Part shown: in pieces, positions 44,578-54,472 of the stretch | How positions within the stretch are numbered: the first letter of the stretch is position 1 | Layout of the letters: the number at the start of each line of letters is the position of its first letter | DNA from: Luteibacter yeojuensis | GTDB lineage: Bacteria; Pseudomonadota; Gammaproteobacteria; Xanthomonadales; Rhodanobacteraceae | DNA: 64,000 bases | NCBI RefSeq assembly: GCF_000964085.1 | Contig: NZ_JZRB01000030.1 | Location: 1-64,000, forward strand | Reading direction: 5' to 3' | The notes under the pieces: generated by a model | What the model was told of the DNA's origin: nothing | Database searches by the model: none | What the model saw: the letters and a program-made list of their open reading frames with translations, nothing else | Translations under genes and position numbers: made by a program

Positions 44578-45759
44578 ATGCATACCTTCGGCACGCCCCG
44601 CACCCCCACCGCCCTGAAGGTGCTCCTGCTTGGCTCCGGCGAGCTCGGCAAGGAGGTGGCGATCGAACTGCAGCGGTTCGCCGTGGAGGTGGTGGCGGTG
44701 GACCGTTACGCGAACGCCCCGGCCATGCAGGTCGCCCACCGCAGCCACGTCATCGACATGCTCGACGGCGCCGCGCTGCGCGCGCTTATCGAGGAAGAAA
44801 AGCCCAACCTCGTCGTGCCCGAAATCGAGGCGATCCACACGCCGACCCTCGTGGCGATGGAACAGGAGGGCCTGAAGGTGATTCCGACGGCGAAGGCCGC
44901 GTGGCTCACGATGGACCGCGAAGGCATCCGCCGGCTGGCCGCCGAGGAGCTCGGGCTGCCCACGTCGCCCTACCGCTTCTGCGACACACGCGAGGCCTTT
45001 GACGAGGCGATCGCCGCCCTGGGCACGCCATGCGTGGTGAAGCCGGTGATGAGTTCATCGGGCAAGGGCCAGAGCGTGGTCCGCACGCCGGCCGATGCGG
45101 GCAAGGCGTGGGACTACGCGCAATCCGGTGGCCGTGCCGGCAAGGGGCGCGTCATCGTCGAGGGCTTCATCGATTTCGACTATGAGATCACCTTGCTGAC
45201 CGTGCGCCACCGCGATGGCGTGTCGTTCTGCGCGCCCATCGGCCACCGCCAGGAAGACGGCGATTACCGCGAATCGTGGCAGCCGCAGCCGATGAGCGAT
45301 GCCGCGCGTGCGTCCGCCGAACGCCAGGCCGATGCCATCACGAGCGCGCTCGGCGGCTGGGGCGTGTTCGGCGTGGAGTTCTTCGTCCGCGGCGACGAGG
45401 TCATCTTCTCGGAGGTGAGCCCACGCCCCCACGATACCGGCCTGGTCACGCTTATCTCGCAGGATCTTTCCGAATTCGCGCTGCACGCCCGGGCCATCCT
45501 CGGCCTGCCCGTGCCCGAGATACACCTGTTCGCGCCGGCCGCCTCGTGCGCCGTGCTGGTGGAGGGCGAGGGCCACGCGCCCACCTACCATGGCGTGGCG
45601 GAGGCGCTGGCGGAAACGGGCACCATGCTCCGTATCTTTGGCAAGCCCGAGGTGCGCGGGCGCCGGCGCATGGCGGTGACCCTCGCCCGGGCCGCCACGG
45701 TGGACGAAGCCCTGGACAAGGCCAAGCGGGCGGCCGGCCGCATCCGGGTCGTGCTCTGA
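44578..45759 (+). CDS. purT: Formate-dependent phosphoribosylglycinamide formyltransferase
   Basis: ATP-grasp enzyme that makes formyl-GAR from GAR, formate and ATP in purine synthesis. The 393-residue protein has [17 protein letters not shown] (N-terminal domain), [29 protein letters not shown] and [14 protein letters not shown], matching PurT over its full length. No other pur gene is in the window. Confidence 0.97.
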   Translation: MHTFGTPRTPTALKVLLLGSGELGKEVAIELQRFAVEVVAVDRYANAPAMQVAHRSHVIDMLDGAALRALIEEEKPNLVVPEIEAIHTPTLVAMEQEGLKVIPTAKAAWLTMDREGIRRLAAEELGLPTSPYRFCDTREAFDEAIAALGTPCVVKPVMSSSGKGQSVVRTPADAGKAWDYAQSGGRAGKGRVIVEGFIDFDYEITLLTVRHRDGVSFCAPIGHRQEDGDYRESWQPQPMSDAARASAERQADAITSALGGWGVFGVEFFVRGDEVIFSEVSPRPHDTGLVTLISQDLSEFALHARAILGLPVPEIHLFAPAASCAVLVEGEGHAPTYHGVAEALAETGTMLRIFGKPEVRGRRRMAVTLARAATVDEALDKAKRAAGRIRVVL

Positions 45760-45817
45760 CGGCCTCAACGTCCGTTCACGCCTGAATGTTAAGCTGGCCC
45801 GCTCCTATGGACGACGC

Positions 45818-47539
45818 ATGGCCATGAGCGGACGCCGCGACCCCCACGAACGCACCGAGCCCACGCTCGGTCGCCTGGATGACCTCGACAAGCCGGCGGC
45901 CCCGCCGGTGGACGACGGGCTGCCGCGCATCGTCGTCGACGAGCCACGTCGCGGGGGCGCCACGCCGCCGCCGCGGGCCCGCCGGCCGCAGCCGCCGCGC
46001 AAGCGGGGCTGGCTCATCCCGCTGCTGGTACTTTTGCTCATTGGCGTGGCCACCGCGCTGTACCTGCAGCAGGATCGCCTGCGCAACATGGTGCCCAGCA
46101 CCGAACTCAACGACACGCTGGCCCAGGCCAACGCGGCGCTCGATGCCGGCAAGCTCGACGGCACCAACGGCGACAGCGCCCGCGAGCTGTTCGAGAAGGC
46201 GCGCGACCAGCAGCCCGATAGCGACCAGGCCCGTGATGGCCTGCGCCGGGTTGGCCAGGCCGAGGTCAGCCGCGCCGATGCCGCGCTCAATGCCGGCAAC
46301 CTCGACGAGGCCGAGGCGGCCCTCAACGTGGCGCGCGAACTCCTCGGCGGTGGCAACGACATCGAGCAACTCGCCCAGCGCCTGTCGCAGGCGCGCAACC
46401 CGCAAAAGCAGACGGAGTCCCTCGTCGACCAGGCCCAGCAGGCGTTCGCCGCGGGCAAGTTCGATGGCGACGATGGCGCCGGCCCGCTGTACCGTCGCGT
46501 GCTCGACGCCGACAAGACCAACGCCGTCGCCGCCCGCGGCCTCGACAAGGTGGGCGACGCGCTGGCCGCCCAGGCCCGCCAGGCCATCGCCGCGAACGAT
46601 CGCGCCAAGGCCAATGCCATCGTCGACCGCATCGCCATCCTGGTGCCCGGCTACGGCGACCTGCCGTCGCTGCGCGCGGCGCTGGCCGAGAACCGCAAGC
46701 AGGATGACCAGGCCGTGGCCACGCTGGTGCAGCAGGGCAACGAAGCCATGCGCGCCGGCCGCTTCACGGGGGAGGGCGACGACAACGCCCTGGCACGATT
46801 CCGCGCGGCGCTGGCCGCCGACCCCGATAACGCGGACGCGAAAGCGGGCCTGGGCCAGGTGGCGCAGGCCCTCATCGTGCAAGCCAACGCCGCCATCGAC
46901 AGCGAGGACGACGACCAGGCCAACCGCCTGCTCGACCAGGCGGCGAAGCTGGCGCCGAAATCCGCCGAGCTGGCGGCGGCCCGCGCCCGCATCGCGGGTG
47001 GTGGCAAGCCCGGCGGTGCGCCGGCCACCGCGGGCGGCGGCACGTTGCCCGTGGCGGGTGACGACGGCGCGGCGCAGGCCTCCATGGAGGTGAGCCCCGA
47101 GCAGAAGGCCCGCGTGCAGCAGCTGGTGCGCCGCGCGCAGCAGGCCGCGTCCCGTGGCGACATCATGGATCCCCCGGGCGACAGCGCGTACGACCTTTAC
47201 CGCAACGCCCTCGCCATCGACGGCAACGACCCGACGGCGCGCGCCGGCCTGCAAGCCCTGCCCACGCAGGTCGAGAAACTGATGCAGCAGGCGGTGGCCA
47301 ACGGCAACGTCAGCCGCGCCGAGAACCTCTACGCCACGCTTTCCGATCTCGCGCCGGGCGACGCGTCGCAGGGCGACCTGCGCCACAAGCTCGGCAGCGC
47401 GTACATCGACAACGCCTTGCAGCGGGCATCGCAGGGCGATCGCCAGGGGGCGTTCCAGGCGCTCGAACGTGCCCGCCGCTACGCGCCGGACGACCCGCGC
47501 CTGCAGGCCACGTATGAACGCATCGCGACGGGTCGCTGA
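45818..47539 (+). CDS. TPR-repeat single-pass membrane protein of unknown function
   Basis: 573-residue protein with a charged, Pro-rich cytoplasmic N-terminus (about 65 residues, TPPPRARRPQPPRKRG), one membrane helix (GWLIPLLVLLLIGVATALYL) and a periplasmic part made of TPR-like helical repeats (LAQANAALDAGKLDG, QAFAAGKFDGDDGAG, NEAMRAGRFTGEGDD) separated by loops. The later repeats share an A-G-[KR]-[LF] core. A repeat-rich scaffold is likely; no enzymatic motif is seen. ATG at 45824 is an alternative start. It lies between purT and an SDR protein. Confidence 0.75.
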   Translation: MAMSGRRDPHERTEPTLGRLDDLDKPAAPPVDDGLPRIVVDEPRRGGATPPPRARRPQPPRKRGWLIPLLVLLLIGVATALYLQQDRLRNMVPSTELNDTLAQANAALDAGKLDGTNGDSARELFEKARDQQPDSDQARDGLRRVGQAEVSRADAALNAGNLDEAEAALNVARELLGGGNDIEQLAQRLSQARNPQKQTESLVDQAQQAFAAGKFDGDDGAGPLYRRVLDADKTNAVAARGLDKVGDALAAQARQAIAANDRAKANAIVDRIAILVPGYGDLPSLRAALAENRKQDDQAVATLVQQGNEAMRAGRFTGEGDDNALARFRAALAADPDNADAKAGLGQVAQALIVQANAAIDSEDDDQANRLLDQAAKLAPKSAELAAARARIAGGGKPGGAPATAGGGTLPVAGDDGAAQASMEVSPEQKARVQQLVRRAQQAASRGDIMDPPGDSAYDLYRNALAIDGNDPTARAGLQALPTQVEKLMQQAVANGNVSRAENLYATLSDLAPGDASQGDLRHKLGSAYIDNALQRASQGDRQGAFQALERARRYAPDDPRLQATYERIATGR

Positions 47540-47545
47540 CGCCCC

Positions 47546-48379
47546 ATGACGGTGTTGGTCATCGGTGCGTCGAGCCAGATCGGGCGTTTCCTGCTCCCGC
47601 GCCTGGATGCCATCGGGTGCGAATGGGTGGGGCTTAGCCGCGCCGCGCCCGCGGACGACGCGCGCTGGTTGCGCGGGCACGTGCCCGACGCCATGCCTGC
47701 GCTACCGCCGGTCACCGCCATCCTCTCGGCGGGGCCGCTCGACCACCTGGCCACCTGGCTGGCCACGACCCGGCTTGATGGGCGGCCACATATCATCGCC
47801 ACCTCGTCGATGAGCGCGGAAAGCAAGCGCGACTCCGACGTGCCGCACGAGCGGGAACTCAGCCGGCGCCTGCGTGACGCCGAGACCCGCCTCGCCACCA
47901 CCTGCGCCTCGTGGGGCATGCCGTGGACGATCTTTCGCCCAACCCTGGTGTACGGGGCGGGGATGGATCGCAGCATCACGCCGATCGTGCAGGCCGCCAT
48001 CCGCCGCCGGGTGTTCCCTTTGCCCGCGGCCCGCGGCCAGCGGCAACCGGTGCATGCCGATGACATCGCCGCCGCCTTCGTCGCCGCGCTGGGCAACGCG
48101 CGTGCCCGGGGCAAGACCTTCCCGATCGGCGGCGGTGACCGTCTCAGCGCCGGCGAGATGTTCCGCCGCGCCCGCCGCAGCATGGGTGTCGCCACGCTGC
48201 CGGCCCCCGTGCCACGGGTGGCGCTGGCCCTGGCGGCCGCGCTGCGGCCCGAGCTGCGCGGCGCCCTGCAGCGGCTGGATAGCGACCTGGTCGCCGATAA
48301 CGCCGAGCTCGAGGCGGTGCTTGGCGTGCATCCGCGCCCGTTCCGCCCGGAGCCCGCCACGTGGCGCACGCCCGCCTAG
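47546..48379 (+). CDS. NAD-dependent epimerase/dehydratase family protein
   Basis: 277-residue Rossmann-fold protein. The glycine-rich nucleotide site is LVIGASSQIGRFLLPRL at the N-terminus. A Ser-Ser-Met-Ser run (ATSSMSAES) and the downstream RPTLVYGAG block resemble atypical extended SDRs, with no clear YxxxK triad. Substrate unknown. It begins 6 bases after the TPR gene's stop, so the two are probably co-transcribed. Confidence 0.85.
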   Translation: MTVLVIGASSQIGRFLLPRLDAIGCEWVGLSRAAPADDARWLRGHVPDAMPALPPVTAILSAGPLDHLATWLATTRLDGRPHIIATSSMSAESKRDSDVPHERELSRRLRDAETRLATTCASWGMPWTIFRPTLVYGAGMDRSITPIVQAAIRRRVFPLPAARGQRQPVHADDIAAAFVAALGNARARGKTFPIGGGDRLSAGEMFRRARRSMGVATLPAPVPRVALALAAALRPELRGALQRLDSDLVADNAELEAVLGVHPRPFRPEPATWRTPA

Positions 48380-48467
48380 CCATGGCTTTGCCAGCGTTCG
48401 TTCAGATGCCCGCCGGGCGCATGCCCCTATCATCCCACCACGTCATTCTCCCCAGGACCTCCCCGCG

Positions 48468-50807
48468 TTGGCTTTCCTCCACCGTCTAGGCTCCCTCCTG
48501 CGCGCCAGCTGGCCCTGGCTGCGCATTCCCTTCTGGCTAGTGATGGGCCTGCTGTTCGGGTTCCTGCTGCCGTACACGCTCATCCTCAACTCGCGGCTGC
48601 AGGATCGCTTCACCGACCTCGTGTTCGCGGTGCCGACGCGCGTCTACGCGCGCCCCCTGCTGCTGGAGCCCGGCCGCGCCATGACGCCGGCCACGCTGGA
48701 GCTCGAGCTCACGTTCGCGGGCTACACCGTCGATGCCGGTGGCAAGGTGCAGGGTAGCTACTCGAAGAACGGCTCGCGGTTCATCATCAACTCGCGGGGG
48801 TATTCGGGCCCCGACGGTGGCGAACTCTCGCACCGCCTGCGTGTCACGCTGGCCGGTGGCGAAGTGGCGTCCGTGGTCGACGACGTGAACGGCAAGCCGA
48901 TCAAGGCCATCCACCTCGACCCCGCCCGCATCGCCACGTTCTACGGCGCCGAGCAGGAGGAGCGCCGCATCGTGCGCCTCGAGAACGTGCCGCCGTTGCT
49001 GGTGCAGGGCCTGCAGGCCGTCGAGGACCGCGACTTCAACCACCATATCGGCCTTGATTTCTCGGCCATCGCACGCGCCATGTTCGCCAACCTGCGCGCG
49101 GGCCACACCGTGCAGGGCGGCTCCACGCTCACGCAGCAGCTGGTGCGCAACCTCTTCCTCGACCGCAGCCAGAACTACCTGCGCAAGGTGAACGAGGCCA
49201 TCCTGTCGTTGCTCATGGAGGCGCATTACTCCAAGCACCGCATCCTCGAGGCTTATGTCAACGAGGTGTTCCTCGGCCAGCAGGGCAACCAGGCGGTACA
49301 TGGCTTCGCGGCCGGCGCCGAGTTCTTCTTCGGGCGCCGCATGGAAGACCTGCGCCCGCAGGAGATCGCCCTCCTCATCGGCCTGGTAAAGGGCCCGAGC
49401 TACTACGATCCGCGGCGCTACCCCGAGCGCGCGCTGCAGCGACGCAACCTGGTGCTGCAGCAGTTCAGCGATACGGGCCTGCTCACCGCGGCCGAGGTCA
49501 AGGCCGCGCAGGCCACGCCGCTGGGCATCGCGGGCAACGCGCAGCTGCCGCACAACCGCTTCCCGGCGTTCATGCAGCTGGTGCGCTCGCAGATCCTGGC
49601 CGACTTCGACGAGCAGGCGCTGCGCGACGGCAGCCTCAGCATCTTCACCACGCTCGACCCCGCCGCGCAGCTCTACACCGAGCAGGCGATCCTCACCACC
49701 ACGAAGGCCCTGGGCAAGCGCGGTGCGGCGGCGCAGGCCGCGGCGGTGGTCACCGACGTCGCCGACGGCAGCGTGCTGGCCGTGGTCGGCTCGCGCGACC
49801 CGGGCGAGCAGGGGTTCAACCGCGCGCTAGATGCGCGGCGCTCCATTGGCTCGCTGGTGAAGCCGCTGGTATACCTCGTGGCGCTGGCGCAGCCGTCGAA
49901 ATGGTCGCTCGCGTCCATCGTCGACGATTCGCCGATCAACATGCGCCAGCCCGATGGCAAGCCGTGGACCCCGCAGAACGACGACCGCGAAATCCACGGC
50001 CAGGTGCCCATGCTCGATGCGCTGGTGCACTCGTGGAACCTGGCCACGGTGAACCTGGGCATGCAGGTGGGCATCCCGCGCATCAAGGGGTTCCTTGAGT
50101 CGTTCGGGCTCGAGAACGTGAACCCCAGCCCGTCGCTGTTGCTGGGCGCCATCGATCTGTCGCCGCTGCAGGTGGCGCAACTCTACGAGTACATCGCCGC
50201 CGATGGCCACGCGCTGCCGCTGGTGGCCGTGCGTGGGGTCATGGATAACAAGGGCCAGGCCATCAAGCGCTACGACGTGAAGGTGGGCGAGGGCGAATAC
50301 CAGGAAGCCGCCCGGCTCACCAAGTGGGCCATGCAGCAGGTGGTCACGAGCGGCACCGCCGCCGCCATCGGCAATTCCAGCCTCGGTGCGCTGCACGCGG
50401 CCGGCAAGACCGGCACCAGCGACAGCAACCGCGATAGCTGGTTCGCCGGCTTCACGGGCGAACACCTCGCGGTGGTGTGGATGGGCCGCGACGACAACAA
50501 GCCCTCGGGCCTCTACGGCGCCACGGGCAGCATGCGCGTGTGGCAGGAACTGTTCCGCAAACTGCCCACCACGCCGCTGTCGGCGCAGCCGGGCGATGGC
50601 CTGGAGATGGCGTGGATGAACACCCGAACCGGCAAGCGCACCGACCCCTCGTGCGAGGGCGCGCGGCAGTTCCCGTTCATCTCCGGCTACGTGCCTGAAC
50701 AAGAGCAGGGCTGTTTCTGGCAGCAATTCAAGGGTATGTTCGGCGGCGGCGACAACGGTCAGCAACAGCCGGCCCAGCCGCCCGTCCCTAGTAATCCCAC
50801 GGATTAA
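48468..50807 (+). CDS. mrcB: Penicillin-binding protein 1B, bifunctional transglycosylase/transpeptidase
   Basis: Class A PBP that polymerises and cross-links peptidoglycan. The 779-residue protein has a short cytoplasmic start, one membrane helix (about residues 22-42), a UB2H-like domain, the GT51 domain (AVEDRDFNHHIG, GGSTLTQQLVRNLFLD, EAYVNEVFLGQQG) and the transpeptidase domain with SIGSLVKP (SxxK), SWN and KTGTS. A TTG at 48468 (with AGGA ten bases upstream) is the likely start because the frame has no earlier ATG giving a sensible N-terminus; the next ATG (48543) would lose the cytoplasmic part. Confidence 0.94.
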   Translation: MAFLHRLGSLLRASWPWLRIPFWLVMGLLFGFLLPYTLILNSRLQDRFTDLVFAVPTRVYARPLLLEPGRAMTPATLELELTFAGYTVDAGGKVQGSYSKNGSRFIINSRGYSGPDGGELSHRLRVTLAGGEVASVVDDVNGKPIKAIHLDPARIATFYGAEQEERRIVRLENVPPLLVQGLQAVEDRDFNHHIGLDFSAIARAMFANLRAGHTVQGGSTLTQQLVRNLFLDRSQNYLRKVNEAILSLLMEAHYSKHRILEAYVNEVFLGQQGNQAVHGFAAGAEFFFGRRMEDLRPQEIALLIGLVKGPSYYDPRRYPERALQRRNLVLQQFSDTGLLTAAEVKAAQATPLGIAGNAQLPHNRFPAFMQLVRSQILADFDEQALRDGSLSIFTTLDPAAQLYTEQAILTTTKALGKRGAAAQAAAVVTDVADGSVLAVVGSRDPGEQGFNRALDARRSIGSLVKPLVYLVALAQPSKWSLASIVDDSPINMRQPDGKPWTPQNDDREIHGQVPMLDALVHSWNLATVNLGMQVGIPRIKGFLESFGLENVNPSPSLLLGAIDLSPLQVAQLYEYIAADGHALPLVAVRGVMDNKGQAIKRYDVKVGEGEYQEAARLTKWAMQQVVTSGTAAAIGNSSLGALHAAGKTGTSDSNRDSWFAGFTGEHLAVVWMGRDDNKPSGLYGATGSMRVWQELFRKLPTTPLSAQPGDGLEMAWMNTRTGKRTDPSCEGARQFPFISGYVPEQEQGCFWQQFKGMFGGGDNGQQQPAQPPVPSNPTD

Positions 50808-50809
50808 CC

Positions 50810-51322
50810 ATGCTTCGTCTTCGCTATTGCGCCATCACCGCCGCCGCCCTCGTCGCCGCCTGCAGCCAGCCCGCTCCGCCGCAGGCCACCCGCCCCAGCC
50901 CGCCCGCCTACGACATCGTGGCGCAGATCCGCGCCGCGGGTGAGCGCGAGAAATCGGCCATCGAAGTGGCCCCGCTGCGCGATCCGGGCGTGCAAGGCCT
51001 CGAGAAGGCCGCCATGGACGACGAGCGCGCCGGCAAGTACGACGACGCCGACGCCAAGCTCCAGCAGGCCCTGAAGCTCGCGCCCGAGGCGCCCGAGCTC
51101 ATCCAGGACCGCGCCGAGATCGCGGTGCGCAAGCAGGATTTCGCCTCGGCCGAGAAGCTGGCGAAGCAATCGTTCGAGATGGGCCCCAAGTCGGGCAGCC
51201 TGTGCGCCCGCAACCAGCAGACGATCTACGAGATGCGCATGCAGGCCGGCGACCAGGCCGGTGCCATGGCCGCGCGCACCGAACTGGGCAAGTGCCACAT
51301 CGCAGGCCCGAACCGGTTCTGA
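50810..51322 (+). CDS. TPR-like lipoprotein
   Basis: 170-residue lipoprotein: signal peptide with lipobox LVAACSQ (Cys 18), a Pro/Ala linker, then TPR-like helices (YDDADAKLQQALKLAPEAPEL, FASAEKLAKQSFEMGPKSG). It follows mrcB after 2 bases, which suggests joint expression with PBP1b. This recalls the lipoprotein activator arrangement (LpoB-type), but the sequence does not show an LpoB motif; the link is inference. Confidence 0.8.
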   Translation: MLRLRYCAITAAALVAACSQPAPPQATRPSPPAYDIVAQIRAAGEREKSAIEVAPLRDPGVQGLEKAAMDDERAGKYDDADAKLQQALKLAPEAPELIQDRAEIAVRKQDFASAEKLAKQSFEMGPKSGSLCARNQQTIYEMRMQAGDQAGAMAARTELGKCHIAGPNRF

Positions 51323-51343
51323 GCCAGGACTTGCAACAGCTTT

Positions 51344-51439
51344 TGTAGGAGCCCGCTCGCGGGCGACAGCTTTCGCGACAAGGCCCCAGGGCCTGTGGCG
51401 TTTGGGCGAAAGATGTCGCGCACGAAGTGCGCTCCTACA
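51344..51439. repeat. REP-like inverted pair, class 2
   Basis: TGTAGGAGCCCGCTCGCGGGCG at the left (given as TGTAGGAGC and CGCTCGCGGGCG) and the reverse arm ending GTGCGCTCCTACA at the right, with GACAGCTTTCGCG / GCGAAAGATGTC between. It lies between the ends of the convergent TPR lipoprotein and hemE genes. Confidence 0.88.
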
Positions 51440-51450
51440 TGGCGTTGGTA

Positions 51451-52524
51451 TCAGGCTGCGCGGATCTTGCGGCCGTGCGCGTGCACGGTATCGACCAGCA
51501 CCTTGACGTTATCCGGGTCCACTTCCGGCGTGATGCCGTGGCCGAGGTTGAACACGTGGCCGGGGTGGTTGCCGAACGCATCGAGCACCGCGCGCGCCTC
51601 GCGTTCGACGATGGCAGGCGTGGCGCGCAGCACCGCCGGGTCGAGGTTGCCTTGTAGCGCCACCTGGTGGCCCACGCGCTGGCGTGCCTCGCCGATGCCG
51701 ATGGTCCAGTCCACGCCCAGGCCATCGCAGCCCGTGTCGGCCAACGCTTCGAGCTGACCGTTGGCGCCCTTGGAGAACAGGATGACCGGGATGCCTCGGC
51801 AGGCCGGGTCGGCCTTCACCGTGGCGACCACCTGCGCCATGTAGCGCAGCGAGAACTCGCGGAACGGGGCAGGGCCCAGCAGGCCGCCCCAGGTATCGAA
51901 CACCATCAGCGCCTGCGCGCCTGCGTGCGCCTGCGCGACGAGGTAGGCGGCCACCGCGCGCGCCAGCGTATCGAGCAGCGCGTGCGCAAGCGCGGGCTCG
52001 CTCCACGCCATGGCCTTCACCCGCGCGAAATCACGCGAGCCCTGGCCCTCGACCATGTAGCAGGCGAGCGTCCACGGGCTGCCGGAGAAACCGATGAGCG
52101 GCACGCGGCCGCCCAGCTCCTTGCGGATGAGGCGCACCGCGTCCATGACATAGCGCAGCTCGCCGTCCATGTCGGGCACGGCCAGCGCGTGGATGGCGGC
52201 GGCATCGCGCACGGGCCGGGCGAAGCGCGGGCCCTCGCCGGCCTCGAACGACAGGCCCAGGCCCATCGCGTCGGGGATGGTGAGGATGTCGGAGAACAGG
52301 ATGGCCGCATCGAGGTCGAAACGCGCCAGCGGCTGCAGGGTGACTTCGCATGCGAACTCGGGGTTCGTGGCCAGGCCCATGAAGCTGCCGGCCTTTCCGC
52401 GCGTGGCGCGGTACTCCGGCAGGTAGCGGCCTGCCTGGCGCATCACCCACAGGGGCGTGGTGTCGGTCGGCTCGCGGCGGAGGGCGCGGAGGAAACGGTC
52501 GTTGCGCGGTACGTCAGCGGCCAT
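51451..52524 (-). CDS. hemE: Uroporphyrinogen decarboxylase
   Basis: Decarboxylates uroporphyrinogen III to coproporphyrinogen III in heme synthesis. The 357-residue protein has [54 protein letters not shown] and [17 protein letters not shown], all family hallmarks. The start at 52524 overlaps the end of the WGR gene by 11 bases. Heme synthesis is relevant to the biliverdin chromophore of the phytochrome at the window end, but no direct link is shown. Confidence 0.98.
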   Translation of the reverse strand: MAADVPRNDRFLRALRREPTDTTPLWVMRQAGRYLPEYRATRGKAGSFMGLATNPEFACEVTLQPLARFDLDAAILFSDILTIPDAMGLGLSFEAGEGPRFARPVRDAAAIHALAVPDMDGELRYVMDAVRLIRKELGGRVPLIGFSGSPWTLACYMVEGQGSRDFARVKAMAWSEPALAHALLDTLARAVAAYLVAQAHAGAQALMVFDTWGGLLGPAPFREFSLRYMAQVVATVKADPACRGIPVILFSKGANGQLEALADTGCDGLGVDWTIGIGEARQRVGHQVALQGNLDPAVLRATPAIVEREARAVLDAFGNHPGHVFNLGHGITPEVDPDNVKVLVDTVHAHGRKIRAA

Positions 52525-52777
52525 GCGCCGACTCCTGTCCCTGGCTGAACATGACTTTGAAACCTTTCTTGATCTGGGCGTCGCGGGCCTTTTCGAACGC
52601 GGCCAGCGCGGCATCGCGCTCCAGGTAGATGTCGCGCTTCAGCGTGGCCTTGCCGCCCTGCGTGCCGCTCTCGCGGTAGAGGGTCCAGCCGCCGAGCAGA
52701 TCCTGCTCGAGCGTGATCTGGACATAGCGGGGGGCTTCACCGCCCGCCGCCGGCATGGTTTGCATGTAAATCCGCAT
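52514..52777 (-). CDS. WGR domain protein
   Basis: 87-residue protein made of a single WGR domain ([21 protein letters not shown], then [20 protein letters not shown]). WGR domains occur in poly(ADP-ribose) polymerases and some bacterial DNA-associated proteins. Here it stands alone, with no catalytic partner nearby. It overlaps the hemE start by 11 bases. The ATG at 52777 (MRIYMQTM) was chosen; nearby alternatives exist. Confidence 0.8.
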   Translation of the reverse strand: MRIYMQTMPAAGGEAPRYVQITLEQDLLGGWTLYRESGTQGGKATLKRDIYLERDAALAAFEKARDAQIKKGFKVMFSQGQESAHGR

Positions 52778-52827
52778 TGCATCGACCTGGATGACGCAGG
52801 AACCGCCGATTGTAAGCCAACCACCCC

Positions 52828-52852
52828 GTGGGAGCGCGCTTGCGCGCGATGC
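52828..52852. repeat. REP-like palindrome, class 1, single copy
   Basis: GTGGGAGCGCGCTTGCGCGC followed by GATGC. It lies between the WGR gene start and the end of aroB, both minus strand. Confidence 0.85.
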
Positions 52853-52862
52853 TTCCAGCAGG

Positions 52863-53933
52863 TCAGCCCCCCAACACACCCAGGATGGCGTCGTCAGCCA
52901 CGCCCGGCACGATCTCCGCGCGCCCCACGCCACGCCACAGGATGAGGCGCATGGTGCCGGCCGTGTTCTTCTTGTCCAGGCGCATCAGCTCAAGGATGCG
53001 GCTGGCGGGGTGGGCGCGCGACGGTTGCGTCGGCAGGCCCAGGCGCCGCAGCAGCGCGAGCAGGCGTTCGGTATCGGCGGCGGGCGCCATGCCCAGCTGC
53101 GCGGAGAGGCGGGCGGCCAGCACCATGCCGATGGCGACGCCTTCGCCGTGCAGCAGTTCGCTGTACCCGCCCGCGGTTTCCAGCGCGTGGCCGAACGTGT
53201 GGCCGAGGTTGAGCAGAGCGCGCTCGCCCTGTTCGGTTTCGTCGCGGGCCACCACGCCGGCCTTGTACGCGCACTTGCGCGCGATGGCCTCGACGAGCAC
53301 GCCGGGCTCGCGCGCGGCAAGGGCGTCGGCGTTCGCCTCCAGCCACGCGAAAAAGGGTTCGTCGCCGATGGCCGCGCCCTTGACGATCTCGGCCACGCCG
53401 GCGAGGAACTCGCGCTGTGGCAGGGTGCGCAGGACGTCGATGTCGGCCACCACCGCGCGGGGCTGGTGGAACGCGCCGACGAGGTTCTTGCCCGCGGGCA
53501 GGTTCACACCGGTCTTGCCGCCCACCGAGGAATCGACCATGGACAGCAACGTGGTCGGCACCTGGATGAAATCGATGCCGCGCATCCAGCACGCGGCGGA
53601 GAACCCGGCAAGGTCGCCGACGACGCCACCGCCGAGCGCGATGACGCAGGCATCGCGGGTGGCGCCCATGGCGGCGAGTGCCTCGAGCACCTTGCCCACG
53701 TTGGCGAAGGTCTTGTGCGTTTCGCCGTCGTCGATGAGGTGCGTGGACCACGCGAGCCCTTCGAGGCCTTGCTCCAGCGCACCGAGGTAAAGCGGTGCCA
53801 CCGTGGTGTTGCTCACCACCAGCACGTGGCGCCCGCGGATGCGCGCACGCCAGCGAGCGCTGTCGCCGATGAGGCCGGGGCCGATCCATACGGGGTACTC
53901 GCGGCCAGCGAGTTCGACGTCGACGGTCTGCAT
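52863..53933 (-). CDS. aroB: 3-dehydroquinate synthase
   Basis: Second enzyme of the shikimate pathway; NAD- and metal-dependent. The 356-residue protein has IALGGGVVGDLAGFSAACWM, FIQVPTTLLSMVDSSVGGKTGVN and LLNLGHTFGHALE, with the metal ligands in GHTFGHA. It overlaps aroK by one base (TGATG), the usual aroK-aroB order. Confidence 0.98.
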   Translation of the reverse strand: MQTVDVELAGREYPVWIGPGLIGDSARWRARIRGRHVLVVSNTTVAPLYLGALEQGLEGLAWSTHLIDDGETHKTFANVGKVLEALAAMGATRDACVIALGGGVVGDLAGFSAACWMRGIDFIQVPTTLLSMVDSSVGGKTGVNLPAGKNLVGAFHQPRAVVADIDVLRTLPQREFLAGVAEIVKGAAIGDEPFFAWLEANADALAAREPGVLVEAIARKCAYKAGVVARDETEQGERALLNLGHTFGHALETAGGYSELLHGEGVAIGMVLAARLSAQLGMAPAADTERLLALLRRLGLPTQPSRAHPASRILELMRLDKKNTAGTMRLILWRGVGRAEIVPGVADDAILGVLGG

Positions 53934-54472
53934 CAGGCGCGCCTCCAGTGGCGGTCGAGGAGTTCGATGGCACGCGGCGCGGCGTGCGCCACGTCTTCGT
54001 GGCGGCCGCGGAAGATGAGGTCGGCCACTTCTTCGTACACGTGGTTGCGTGCGCCGGCGAGGGCCTCGAGGCGGCTGCGGCGGTCGTCGCCCGCGATCAT
54101 CGGGCGCGCCGTATCGTGCGCCAGGCGGTCGAGTTGTTCGTCCACGCCCACCGACAGCATGAGCACCGTGCCGCGCGTCATCAGCGTTTCGCGGTTGGCG
54201 GCGGCCATGACGGCCCCGGCGCCCGTGGCGAGCACGATGCCCTGGTGCAGGCTAAACTCGTCGAGGTGCGCGCTCTCGCGCGCGCGGAACGTGGCTTCGC
54301 CCTGCGTCTGGAACATGTGGGTGATCGTGCAGCCGTAGCGCTTTTCGATCTCCACGTCCAGGTCGATGAAGGGCAGGCCGTAATGCGCCGCGAGGCGCTG
54401 GCCGATCGTGGTCTTGCCGGCGCCCGTGGGGCCGACCAGGAACAGGTTGGGCGAAGGATTCATCGCTGCCAT
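53933..54472 (-). CDS. aroK: Shikimate kinase
   Basis: Phosphorylates shikimate in aromatic amino acid synthesis. The 179-residue protein has the P-loop VGPTGAGKTTIGQRLA, the shikimate-binding DLDVEIEKRYGCTITHMF and the lid Arg in DTARPMIAGDDRRSRL. The usual glycine triplet in the LATGGGAV motif reads ATGAGAV here. Starts at 54472 or 54463 are both possible; neither has a good ribosome-binding site. It is divergent from an SDR gene starting at 54471, so the start codons overlap. Confidence 0.95.
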   Translation of the reverse strand: MAAMNPSPNLFLVGPTGAGKTTIGQRLAAHYGLPFIDLDVEIEKRYGCTITHMFQTQGEATFRARESAHLDEFSLHQGIVLATGAGAVMAAANRETLMTRGTVLMLSVGVDEQLDRLAHDTARPMIAGDDRRSRLEALAGARNHVYEEVADLIFRGRHEDVAHAAPRAIELLDRHWRRA

